DNA of 64,000 nucleotides from NCBI GenBank assembly GCA_964245825.1, contig CAXTNT010000003.1, positions 1 to 64,000 of the forward strand. The letters run 5' to 3'. The translations under genes and the position numbers were made by a program. The notes under the pieces were generated by a model. That model did no database searches. It saw nothing but the letters and a program-made list of their open reading frames with translations, and was not told the DNA's origin. The stretch comes from CAJCIY01 sp964245825. Its GTDB lineage: Bacteria; Actinomycetota; Actinomycetes; Mycobacteriales; CAJCIY01. Positions 8,444 to 16,037 of the stretch are shown here, one piece after another (the stretch's first letter is position 1; the number at the start of each line of letters is the position of its first letter).

Positions 8444-9646
8444 GTGGAACGATCGGCCCAGAAGCCCGCACGAGCAGCCGGAGACCACGGATTGTCCGCA
8501 ACCCTTCTCAGCCCGCCGCAGCCTCGCGGTTCGCTGGTGAGCCGGGTCCGCAGCGGCCTCACCCGCGGCGAGTGGCTGCGGCTCGGCGGCATGGCCGCGA
8601 CGATCCTGGCGCTGAACGTCGTGGGCTGGTTCATCATCGTGGTGCTGGTGGCGCCGCACCACTACGGCCTCGGTGCCAGAACCTTCGGCGTCGGCGTCGG
8701 CGTGACCGCGTACACCCTCGGCATGCGTCATGCCTTCGACGCCGACCACATCGCCGCGATCGACAACACCACCCGCAAGCTCATGGCGGAGGGAAAGCGG
8801 CCGCTGTCCGTCGGCTTCTGGTTCTCCCTCGGCCACTCCACGATCGTCTTCGCGCTGGCGTTCCTGCTGTCGCTGGGCGTGAAGTCCCTGGTCGGGCCCG
8901 TGCAGGACGACAACTCCGGCCTGCACCACTACACCGGCCTGATCGGCACCAGCGTCTCGGGCGCGTTCCTGTTCGCCATCGCGGCGATCAACCTGGTCAT
9001 TCTCGTGGGGATCCTGAAGGTCTTCCGGGACATCCGCCGCGGCGTGTACGACGAGGAGACGCTCGAGGAGCACCTCGCCAACCGGGGGCTGCTGAACCGC
9101 ATCCTGCGCCCCGTCATGAAGTCGGTGACGCGGCCGGGTCAGATGTACCCGGTGGGCGTGCTGTTCGGTCTCGGCTTCGACACCGCGACCGAGGTCGCCC
9201 TGCTCGTCCTGGCCGCCGTCGGTGCCGCCTCGGCGCTGCCCTGGTACGCGATCCTGGCGCTGCCCATCCTCTTCGCGGCCGGCATGTGCCTGTTCGACAC
9301 GATCGACGGCACGTTCATGAACTTCGCCTACGGCTGGGCGTTCTCCAAGCCGGTGCGCAAGGTCTACTACAACATCACGATCACCAGCCTGTCGATCCTG
9401 GTCGCCTTCGTGATCGGGGGCGTGGAGCTGCTCGGCCTGCTATCGCAGCAGCTGAATCTCACCGGCCGGTTCTGGACCGACATGCAGAACGCGGACATCA
9501 ACACGCTCGGGTTCGTCATCGTCGGACTTTTCGTGGCGACCTGGGCCGCGGCACTGCTGATCTGGCGGTTCGGCCGGATCGAGGAGCGCTGGAGCGCCGG
9601 TGTCCGTACCGTCGATCGGGCGGAGCGGTCGCCCGAGGGTGCTTGA
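8444..9646 (+). CDS. NiCoT-family nickel/cobalt permease (HoxN/NixA/NicT type)
   Basis: A 400-residue polytopic membrane protein for high-affinity Ni2+ or Co2+ uptake. The family signature RHAFDADHIAAIDN (HX4DH motif) lies in the second membrane segment. Further signatures are LGHSTIVFA, LFGLGFDTATEVALL and GTFMNFAYGWAF. It has about eight hydrophobic helices. The GTG at 8444 lies only 4 bp after a Nur-like box. An in-frame GTG at 8537 (giving 369 residues, nearer the usual length, starting SRVRSG) may be the real start unless the transcript is leaderless. Ni versus Co preference cannot be read from sequence. Confidence 0.93.
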   Translation: MERSAQKPARAAGDHGLSATLLSPPQPRGSLVSRVRSGLTRGEWLRLGGMAATILALNVVGWFIIVVLVAPHHYGLGARTFGVGVGVTAYTLGMRHAFDADHIAAIDNTTRKLMAEGKRPLSVGFWFSLGHSTIVFALAFLLSLGVKSLVGPVQDDNSGLHHYTGLIGTSVSGAFLFAIAAINLVILVGILKVFRDIRRGVYDEETLEEHLANRGLLNRILRPVMKSVTRPGQMYPVGVLFGLGFDTATEVALLVLAAVGAASALPWYAILALPILFAAGMCLFDTIDGTFMNFAYGWAFSKPVRKVYYNITITSLSILVAFVIGGVELLGLLSQQLNLTGRFWTDMQNADINTLGFVIVGLFVATWAAALLIWRFGRIEERWSAGVRTVDRAERSPEGA

Positions 9647-9654
9647 CTGGCCGG

Positions 9655-10113
9655 GTGGCGAAGCGCAGTGCAGGGATCCTGCTCTGGCGCCGGGGTCCTA
9701 CCGGCCCGCAGGTGCTGATCGCGCATCCCGGGGGGCCGCTGTTCGCGGGCAAGGAGGACGGGCACTGGTCCATCCCCAAGGGTGAGTACGAGGTCGGGGA
9801 GACCGCGCTCGAGGCGGCGTACCGGGAGTTCGCCGAGGAGTCGGGGCAGGCCGCCCCGCCGGGTGTCGTCACCCCGCTGGGCGAGGCGGACCAGCGCGGC
9901 GGCAAGGTCAACACGATGTTCGCGCTGGAGGGCGACCTGGACCCGGCAACCTGCCGGAGCAACCACTTCACGATGGTCTGGGCCGGCCGTGAGCAGCAGT
10001 TCCCGGAGATGGACCGCTTCGCCTGGTACGACCTGGAGGCGGCCCGCGTGAAGCTCTTCCCGTCCCAGGTGGTGTTCCTCGACCGCCTCGCCGAGCAGGT
10101 CGACGCGGACTAG
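9655..10113 (+). CDS. Nudix hydrolase
   Basis: A 152-residue single-domain Nudix protein that starts AKRSAGILLWRR and contains an intact Nudix box, GEYEVGETALEAAYREFAEESG (pattern GX5EX7REXXEEXG). It is expected to hydrolyse a nucleoside diphosphate-X compound with Mg2+. The GHWSIPKG and KVNTMFALEGD segments resemble the small actinobacterial Nudix proteins annotated as NTP pyrophosphohydrolases; the substrate is unknown. The GTG start immediately precedes the conserved first strand. It lies 8 bp after the Ni/Co permease stop, so it could share that transcript. Confidence 0.88.
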   Translation: MAKRSAGILLWRRGPTGPQVLIAHPGGPLFAGKEDGHWSIPKGEYEVGETALEAAYREFAEESGQAAPPGVVTPLGEADQRGGKVNTMFALEGDLDPATCRSNHFTMVWAGREQQFPEMDRFAWYDLEAARVKLFPSQVVFLDRLAEQVDAD

Positions 10114-10150
10114 ACCACCGTCCGACCCGTCGCCGCGACGCAGCACCAGG

Positions 10151-10166
10151 CGCCGGCAGGCCGGCG
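10151..10166. terminator. Hairpin between convergent genes
   Basis: CGCCGG-CAGG-CCGGCG, a 6-bp stem in the 60-bp gap between the convergent Nudix and GDT1-like genes. It has no U-tract, so termination is inferred from position. Confidence 0.4.
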
Positions 10167-10173
10167 TCGGCGG

Positions 10174-10773
10174 TCAGCCCTGGACGGCGGACACCACGCT
10201 GTAGACGGCCAGTGCGAGCATGATCGCCGCGGCGATGCGGGTGATCAGCGTCAGCGAGATGCGCGCCAGCAGCGCCTTGCCGCCGACGATGCCCAGGGCA
10301 CCGACCGCCCACAGCGCGAGCACGGCGCCGATCCCGACCGCGAGCGGGTCGTGGTACTTCGCGGCGAGGTTGGCGGTGAGGATCTGGGTGAGGTCGCCGA
10401 ACTCCGCCACGAGGATGACGGTGAAGCTGGTGACCACCACCCGCCACGGGCTGAGCCCCTCCTTCGGGGCCTCGGGCTCGGCCCCCTCGTCGCCGGCCTC
10501 GTCGTCCTTGCCGCCCTCCCGCAGCAACAGCACCGCACCCACCGCGAACAGGACCGCGACCACGATCGCCAGCGGCCGGTGCGGCAGCAGCCGCAGCAGG
10601 CTCCCCGCTGCGATCGCCACGACGACGTGCACGGCGAACGCGGCCGCGACGCCGGCGAAGACCAGTGACCCCTTGTACCGCGTACCGAGCAGCAGGCTTG
10701 CGAGCGCCGTCTTGTCCGGCAGCTCCGCGAAGAAGATCGCCACGAACACGACGAGAGCAGTGACCACGCCCAC
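10174..10773 (-). CDS. GDT1/TMEM165 (UPF0016) family manganese/calcium transporter
   Basis: A 199-residue integral membrane protein with the internal two-fold repeat of the UPF0016 family. The signature acidic motifs are FFAELPDKTALA in the first half and LVAEFGDLTQILTA in the second (consensus ExGD-K/R-T/S). About six helices are split by a charged acidic loop (GGKDDEAGDEGAEPEAPKEG). Characterised relatives export Mn2+ or exchange Ca2+/H+. The GTG at 10773 is favoured by a ribosome-binding GGAAGGA 8 bp upstream. Longer readings would run through the candidate Mn riboswitch leader. The first motif has Pro where Gly is usual. Confidence 0.88.
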   Translation of the reverse strand: MGVVTALVVFVAIFFAELPDKTALASLLLGTRYKGSLVFAGVAAAFAVHVVVAIAAGSLLRLLPHRPLAIVVAVLFAVGAVLLLREGGKDDEAGDEGAEPEAPKEGLSPWRVVVTSFTVILVAEFGDLTQILTANLAAKYHDPLAVGIGAVLALWAVGALGIVGGKALLARISLTLITRIAAAIMLALAVYSVVSAVQG

Positions 10774-10775
10774 GG

Positions 10776-10876
10776 CTGCGGTCCTTCCGGTGCGGGCCGG
10801 CGTACCGGGGCCGGGGAGGCTCGGGCGCGCCAGCGGTCGGCTGGTGTCCCGAAGCGGACTACTCCCCTTCGCTGCC
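10776..10876 (-). promoter_or_regulatory. Candidate yybP-ykoY (Mn2+) riboswitch
   Basis: The leader of the GDT1-family gene contains the hallmark 5' element AAGGGGAGTAGTCC, then a short hairpin GTCC-GCTTCG-GGAC, a CCAGC-CGACC-GCTGG stem and a 3' GGAAGGACC that is also the ribosome-binding site. This class of Mn2+ sensor commonly precedes UPF0016 genes. I could not confirm the closing P1 stem by eye, so the call rests on the conserved core and context. Confidence 0.5.
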
Positions 10877-10912
10877 GAAAGCCTAGACGGTGCCCCGTGG
10901 GACACTGCCGCG

Positions 10913-11728
10913 GTGGCTCTGGACACCGACCACGGCGGGCCTGCGGTCGGTGCGGGCGGCCCGCGGCCGGACTTTCGCGCCCGCTGGCGGCATCGGCTGG
11001 GCTGGGACGTCTACCACTGGTGGCACGAGGTCGTGCTGATCGCCGTGGGGTACGCCGCGTACACCGTCATCCGAGACACAGTGCCGGCGCATCGGGCGAC
11101 CGCGTTCCACAACGCCCGCGACATCGTCCGGTGGGAGACCGACCTCGGGATCTTCCGCGAGCACGGCGTGAACGACTGGCTCACCCCGATCCACTGGCTG
11201 TCGGACGTCGCCGACTACTGGTACGCCACCGCCCACTTCGCGGTCACGCTGGGCGTGGCGGCGTGGATCATCTGGAAGCACCCGCGCCGAGCACGCGGGC
11301 TGCGGATCGCCTGGTACACGATGAACCTCTACGCGCTGATCGGCTTCGCGTTCTACCCGCTGGCGCCGCCACGGCTGCTGCCCGGCTTCACCGACACGAT
11401 CATGAAGTACGGCATCTGGGGCTCGGTCGGCAAGAAGGGCAGCGCCGACGGCGCGAGCAATCAGTTCGCGGCGATGCCGAGCATGCACATCGGGTGGTCG
11501 ACGTGGTGCGCGGTGGTCATCGTGGTGATGGCGGGCCGGTGGTGGGTGAAGGCCCTGGGCGCGGCGTACCCGGTCATCACGTTCTTCGTCATTCTGGGCA
11601 CGGCCAACCACTACGCCCTGGACGCAGTGGGCGGTCTGGGCGCCCTGGCCCTGGGCTTCCTGACCTCGTGGGCGATCACCCGGCACAGCCCCTTCGCCCC
11701 CGAACCAGGGATCTACTCCTCGGCGTAG
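10913..11728 (+). CDS. PAP2-superfamily membrane protein (inositolphosphotransferase/Aur1-like)
   Basis: A 271-residue membrane protein with about six helices. Two of the phosphatase motifs are clear: AAMPSMHIGWS (PSGH-like, motif 2) and GTANHYALDAVGG (the HxxxD motif 3). The N-terminal KxxxxxxRP motif is not recognisable, as is usual in the PAP2_3 subgroup that includes Aur1-like transferases. The protein probably hydrolyses or transfers a lipid-linked phosphate at the membrane. The GTG start follows the divergent riboswitch leader, and the 3' end overlaps the convergent glnE by 16 nt. Confidence 0.82.
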   Translation: MALDTDHGGPAVGAGGPRPDFRARWRHRLGWDVYHWWHEVVLIAVGYAAYTVIRDTVPAHRATAFHNARDIVRWETDLGIFREHGVNDWLTPIHWLSDVADYWYATAHFAVTLGVAAWIIWKHPRRARGLRIAWYTMNLYALIGFAFYPLAPPRLLPGFTDTIMKYGIWGSVGKKGSADGASNQFAAMPSMHIGWSTWCAVVIVVMAGRWWVKALGAAYPVITFFVILGTANHYALDAVGGLGALALGFLTSWAITRHSPFAPEPGIYSSA

Positions 11729-14673
11729 AAGATCCGTTCGACCACTGCCCGGGCGGCGTCGGCGCGGGCCCGCAAGTCGGCCAGCAGGTCGGGGCCGCCC
11801 TGCGGCGGGTACGCGAGGAGCCGCGCGACACCCTCCAGCGCGCGCCCGCCGGCCGGGACGAGGTCGGCCGCGGCCCCGGTGACGAGGGTGACGGCGTTGC
11901 GGGTGCGCGCGGCCGCCCGCCACGCCGCGGTCAGCACCGCCGCATCGTGGCCGCCGATCAGCCCCGCGTGCTCGGCCGCGCCCAGCGCCTCCAGGGTGCC
12001 GGTGACGCGCAGCTGCGGCAGCTGATGGGCGTGCCGGAGCTGGAGCAGCTGGACGGTCCACTCGACGTCGGACAGTCCCCCCGGGCCGAGCTTGAGGTGG
12101 CGGTGCCTGGTCGCGGCGGGTACGCGCTCGGCTTCGATCCGCCGCTTCAGCCGGCGTACCTCACCGGCCGCGTCCGCGCCGAACAGAACCGGGTAGCGCG
12201 CCCGGTCGGCGACCTCGCTCAGGAACCGCTCGGTCAGCAGCCGGTCGCCGGCCAGCGGCGCGGCCCGCAACAGCGCCTGCGCCTCCCAGACCGCCGACCA
12301 GCGCGCGTGGTACGCCTTGTACGCGGCGAGGCTCCGCACGAGCGGCCCCTGCCGGCCCTCCGGCCGCAACCCGGCGTCCAGGGCGACCGGCGGGTCCGGC
12401 GCGGGGAGGGCGAGCAAGCGGCGGGTCTCGTAGGCCACCGTGCGGGCGACGGCCGCAGCGTGCTCCTCGTCGGCGCCCGGCAGCGGCTCGTAGACGAACA
12501 CCACGTCGGAGTCGCTGGCGTACGCGGCCTCGCGACCGCCGAGGCGGCCCAGGGCGATCACCGCGATCGTGAAGGGCAGCGGGCCGCCTACCGCCTCGGC
12601 CCCGCGCACGGCGACGTCGAGCACCGCGGAGACGGTGGCGGCCGTCGTGTCGGCCAGGGCCGGCCCGACCTCCGCCACCTCGATCCGCCCGAGCAGGTCG
12701 GCGCAGGCGATGCGGAGCAGCTCGACCCGCCGCAGCCCGCGAGCGGCGGCGACCGCCTGCTCGACCTCGCCGCTCCGCCGGACGGTGGCCAGCAGCGCGG
12801 CCGCCAGCACCTCGCGGGTCCTGGGCACCAGCTCGGCGTCGTCGGCCAGCACGAACATTCCTTCCGGGGCCCGCTGAAGCAGGCCGGCCACGTACCGGCT
12901 GGCGCCAAGGACCAGAGCCAGCCGCTCGGCGGTCTGCCCCTCGTCCCGCAGCAGCCGCAGGAACCACGGGGTGGCGCCGAGAGCCTCGGACACCTGCCGG
13001 AAGGCCAGCAGACCGCCGTCGGGATCGGCGCTGGAGGCGAAGGCGTCCACCATCACCGGCAGCAGGGTGCGCTGGATCGCGGCGCCGCGGGAGAGGCCAC
13101 CGCTGAGGGCGGCGAGGTGCTGCAACGCGCGGGTCGGGTCCTCGAAGCCCAGCGCCGTCAGGCGTTCCCGGGCCGAGGCGGGAGTCAGCCGCGGGTCGAC
13201 AGCGGGCAGCCGGGCGACCGAGTCGAGCAGCGGCCGGTAGAACAGCTTGTCGTGCAGCCTGCGTACGCCGGTGGTGCGCCGCCGGAGTTCGGCTGAGAAG
13301 TCCTCGGGCGTACGCAGGCCGGTGCTGCGGGCGAGGCGGCGCAGGCCGCCGGTGTCGGCCGGGATCAGATGGGTGCGGCGCAACTGCCACAGCTGCAGGC
13401 GGTGCTCGACCCACCGCAGCCACCGGTAGTCGTCGGCGAGCTCGTCGGCGTCGTCTCGACCCACGTACCCGCCGTCGCGCAGTGCCTGCAGCGCAGGCAG
13501 GGTCGCCGCCACCCGCAGCGCGGGGTCACTGCGGCCGTGGACGAGCTGGAGCAGCTGGACCGCGAACTCGACGTCGCGCAGGCCGCCCCGGCCGAGCTTG
13601 AGCTGTCGCAGGCGTTGCTGCGGTTGGACGCTCGCCTCGACCCTGCGGCGCATCGCCTGGACGTCCGGCACGAAGCTCGGCCGGCCGGCGGCCGACCACA
13701 CCAGCGGCGCGATCTCCCGGCAGTACCGAGCGCCGAGGTCCAGGTCACCGGCCACCGGCCTGGCCTTGAGCAGTGCCTGGTACTCCCAGGTCCGCGCCCA
13801 CCGCCCGTAGTAGGCCCGGTGACTCGCAAGGGTGCGGACCAGCGGCCCCATCCGCCCCTCGGGGCGCAGGCCGGCGTCGAGCGGGAACAGCGGCCCGTCC
13901 GGTCCAGGAGCCCCGCAGACCCGGATCAGACCCTCGGCCAGCCGCGTGGCGGTCCGCATCGCGCCCTGCTCGTCCCCGCCGGCCGCCAGCGGCTCCGCGA
14001 CGAACACGACGTCGACGTCGGAGGAGTAGTTCAGCTCGTGGCCACCGCACTTGCCCAGCCCGATGACCGCCAGCCGGACCGGCGGGCTGCCCGCCGGCAG
14101 CGCCGCCGCGGCCAGGGCCAGCGCCGCCTCGAGCGCGGCAGCGGCGAGGTCCGAGAGCTCGGCGGCGACGTCGTCGACCAGCAGTCCGGTCAGGTCGCGG
14201 GCCGCGAGCAGCAGCAGCTGGCGCCGGTAGGCGAGCCGCAGGGCGTCGCCCCGGCGAGGGTCGTCCGCGAGCGCGCCCCCGCTCCCCCAGGGCAATGGCT
14301 CCGCCCGGTCGGCGCCAACCGAGGCGAGCAACGTCCGTCGCAGCGCGTACGCCGAGGGCCGGCTCGCCGCCAGCTCCTCGTCGGCCAGCACATGCCAGTC
14401 GGTGGGGTGGCGGGCGAGGTGGTCGCCGAGGGCGGCGCTGGCCCCGAGCACGGCCAGCAGGCGCGCCCGCAGACCCTCCTGCGCGGCGAGGGCGGCGAGC
14501 AGCGCCGGCCCGTCGGCAGCGGCCTCGACCAGCCGGCCCAGCCCCGCCATGGCCTGGTCAGGATCGGCGGCCGCGGCGATCGACCGGACCAGGTCGTCCG
14601 CGAGGACGAGCCGGGCGGCGACCGCCTCGGCGGTGGCGGTGTCGTGGAACCCGAGCCGGACGAAGGAGAGCAC
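11713..14673 (-). CDS. glnE: Bifunctional glutamine synthetase adenylyltransferase/deadenylase GlnE
   Basis: A 986-residue enzyme, the usual length for GlnE, that adds AMP to and removes it from the class I glutamine synthetase GlnA1. The duplicated architecture is visible: an N-terminal nucleotidyltransferase (deadenylase) domain with LGKCGGHELNYSSDVDVVFV followed by KLGRGGLRDVEF, and a C-terminal (adenylyltransferase) domain with LGRLGGREAAYASDSDVVFV followed by KLGPGGLSDVEW. Both DxD metal-binding pairs are intact. The GTG at 14673, 5 nt after the upstream GATase stop, precedes the conserved FVRLGFHD segment. The gene sits near glnA2, as in mycobacteria, but two genes lie between them. Confidence 0.95.
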   Translation of the reverse strand: MLSFVRLGFHDTATAEAVAARLVLADDLVRSIAAAADPDQAMAGLGRLVEAAADGPALLAALAAQEGLRARLLAVLGASAALGDHLARHPTDWHVLADEELAASRPSAYALRRTLLASVGADRAEPLPWGSGGALADDPRRGDALRLAYRRQLLLLAARDLTGLLVDDVAAELSDLAAAALEAALALAAAALPAGSPPVRLAVIGLGKCGGHELNYSSDVDVVFVAEPLAAGGDEQGAMRTATRLAEGLIRVCGAPGPDGPLFPLDAGLRPEGRMGPLVRTLASHRAYYGRWARTWEYQALLKARPVAGDLDLGARYCREIAPLVWSAAGRPSFVPDVQAMRRRVEASVQPQQRLRQLKLGRGGLRDVEFAVQLLQLVHGRSDPALRVAATLPALQALRDGGYVGRDDADELADDYRWLRWVEHRLQLWQLRRTHLIPADTGGLRRLARSTGLRTPEDFSAELRRRTTGVRRLHDKLFYRPLLDSVARLPAVDPRLTPASARERLTALGFEDPTRALQHLAALSGGLSRGAAIQRTLLPVMVDAFASSADPDGGLLAFRQVSEALGATPWFLRLLRDEGQTAERLALVLGASRYVAGLLQRAPEGMFVLADDAELVPRTREVLAAALLATVRRSGEVEQAVAAARGLRRVELLRIACADLLGRIEVAEVGPALADTTAATVSAVLDVAVRGAEAVGGPLPFTIAVIALGRLGGREAAYASDSDVVFVYEPLPGADEEHAAAVARTVAYETRRLLALPAPDPPVALDAGLRPEGRQGPLVRSLAAYKAYHARWSAVWEAQALLRAAPLAGDRLLTERFLSEVADRARYPVLFGADAAGEVRRLKRRIEAERVPAATRHRHLKLGPGGLSDVEWTVQLLQLRHAHQLPQLRVTGTLEALGAAEHAGLIGGHDAAVLTAAWRAAARTRNAVTLVTGAAADLVPAGGRALEGVARLLAYPPQGGPDLLADLRARADAARAVVERIFYAEE

Positions 14674-14678
14674 CGGCG

Positions 14679-15374
14679 TCAGAGCGTGACGCCGGTGAAC
14701 CCACCGCGCGCCACCCGCGCGAACGCCTCGACGACGGGCCGCCAGGTGCGCTCCAGGTCGACATCCGCAGGGAAGGGCAGCACCAGCTCGCGGTCGACGC
14801 CGTCCTCGTCGGCCCAGCGGCCGACCATCTCCTCGTCGACCTCCAGGTGGCACTGGATGCCCCAGGCCACGGGGCCGACGCGAAACGCCTGGATCTCGGT
14901 GTGCTCGCCCCGCAGCAAGGGCACGGCGCCGGCGGGCAGGGCGCTGATCTCGTCGCTGTGCCAGTGGATCGCGTCCGGCAGGAGCGGCAGCGTCCGCAGG
15001 AGCGGGTCGTCCGCGCAGGCGTCGGCCTTCCGGACCAGCGACCAGCCGTGCTCCGGGCCGTTGGTGGCACGGCGCACCTGGCCACCGGCGGCGAGGGCAA
15101 GCAGCTGGGCGCCGAGGCAGATGCCGAGGAAGGGCACTTCGCGGACCAGGACGTCGCCGATGAGCGCCCGCTCGGCAGGCTGGTCGCCGTCGTCACCGAA
15201 CGCGTCCATCGACCCGCCCATCACGATCAGCGCGTCATGCTCGAGCCGGGCCGGCAGGCGGTCCCCGGCGTGCAGGCGCAGGACGTCCAGGTCCAGGCCG
15301 GCGGCCGGCAGCCAGCGTGCGAGCGAGCCGGCGTCCTCGCCGACGATGTGCTCGACGACCAGCGCGCGTGCCAT
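14679..15374 (-). CDS. Class I glutamine amidotransferase-like protein
   Basis: A 231-residue GATase1 domain protein with the nucleophile elbow FLGICLGAQ (Cys86) and the C-terminal catalytic His and Glu in WGIQCHLEVDEE. The oxyanion segment VMGGSMDAFGD is also present. It is a free-standing member resembling the GMP synthase-like amidotransferases (YfeJ/GuaA-like) rather than a subunit of a recognised synthase. No partner synthase is adjacent. It ends 5 nt upstream of the glnE start, so the two are probably co-transcribed, which hints at a role in glutamine or glutamyl-amine metabolism. Confidence 0.85.
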   Translation of the reverse strand: MARALVVEHIVGEDAGSLARWLPAAGLDLDVLRLHAGDRLPARLEHDALIVMGGSMDAFGDDGDQPAERALIGDVLVREVPFLGICLGAQLLALAAGGQVRRATNGPEHGWSLVRKADACADDPLLRTLPLLPDAIHWHSDEISALPAGAVPLLRGEHTEIQAFRVGPVAWGIQCHLEVDEEMVGRWADEDGVDRELVLPFPADVDLERTWRPVVEAFARVARGGFTGVTL

Positions 15375-15387
15375 ACCGTCACCCCTC

Positions 15388-16032
15388 GTGTCGGACCCGG
15401 CGGGAACGCTAGCGGGCGACTGGCCCGACGCCCGGGTCGCGTACGACGTCCTGGCCGACGAGTACGCCCACGCGTATGCCGGCGAGCTGGCGGGCAAGTC
15501 CTTCGACCGCACGGTCCTGGATGACCTCGCCGAGCGCACCGGCCGTGGTGGCCTGGCCGCCGACCTCGGCTGCGGGCCGGCCGCGCAGGTCGGGGTCTAC
15601 CTGCGGAACCGCGGTCTGCGCGTCGTCGGGCTGGACCTCTCCCCGCGTTGCGCGGCGCGCTCGCCACTGCCGTCGGCGGCGGCCGATCTCGTCGTCCTGC
15701 CGGTGCGCGCGGCGAGCCTCGACGCGGTCGTGTGCTTCTACGCCCTCATCCACCTGCCGAGATCCGCTGTGCCGCAGGCACTCTCGGCGATCCTGCTGGC
15801 CATGCGCCCCGGTGGGCGGGTGGTGCTGGCGGTGCACGCCGGGACGGGGGAGATGAGCCGGCGCGGCTGGTTCGGCCACGACGTCGAGGTTCGGGCCACC
15901 CTGTTCGGGCGCAGCGAGCTGCACGGACTGCTCGCCGCGGCCGGCTTCGCCGACGTCCGGGTGGCGCGTCGCGCGCCGTACCCGCAGGAGCTGCCGACAC
16001 CACGCCTCTACGCCACCGCCGTCGCTCCCTAG
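15388..16032 (+). CDS. Class I SAM-dependent methyltransferase
   Basis: A 214-residue Methyltransf_11-type protein with the N-terminal signature AYDVLADEYAHAY, SAM-binding motif I AADLGCGPAAQVGVYL, acidic motif II VVGLDLSP and motif IV SLDAVVCFYALIHLPR. The substrate is unknown; the family includes quinone and small-molecule methylases. It diverges from the GATase gene with only 13 bp between start codons, too little for two promoters, so one start is probably further inside or one transcript is leaderless. It converges on glnA2 with a 5-bp gap. Confidence 0.82.
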   Translation: MSDPAGTLAGDWPDARVAYDVLADEYAHAYAGELAGKSFDRTVLDDLAERTGRGGLAADLGCGPAAQVGVYLRNRGLRVVGLDLSPRCAARSPLPSAAADLVVLPVRAASLDAVVCFYALIHLPRSAVPQALSAILLAMRPGGRVVLAVHAGTGEMSRRGWFGHDVEVRATLFGRSELHGLLAAAGFADVRVARRAPYPQELPTPRLYATAVAP

Positions 16033-16037
16033 CGGCG

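Noticed and set aside
7811..9073. Reverse frame extending the SpoU-type gene upstream to 9073
   Set aside because: It crosses the methyltransferase gene and the Ni/Co permease in shadow frames; a GTG at 7810 with stop/start overlap is the natural start.
10774..10926. N-terminal extension of the GDT1-family protein
   Set aside because: The extra residues are not hydrophobic or conserved and lie in the candidate riboswitch; a good ribosome-binding site supports the 10773 start.
10897..13296. Long forward frame across PAP2 and glnE
   Set aside because: Wrong-frame composition; glnE on the opposite strand and PAP2 in another frame explain the region with intact motifs.
13369..15387. Forward reading upstream of the methyltransferase running through glnE and the GATase gene
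   Set aside because: Only the part from 15388 has methyltransferase motifs; the rest is an open shadow of the reverse genes.
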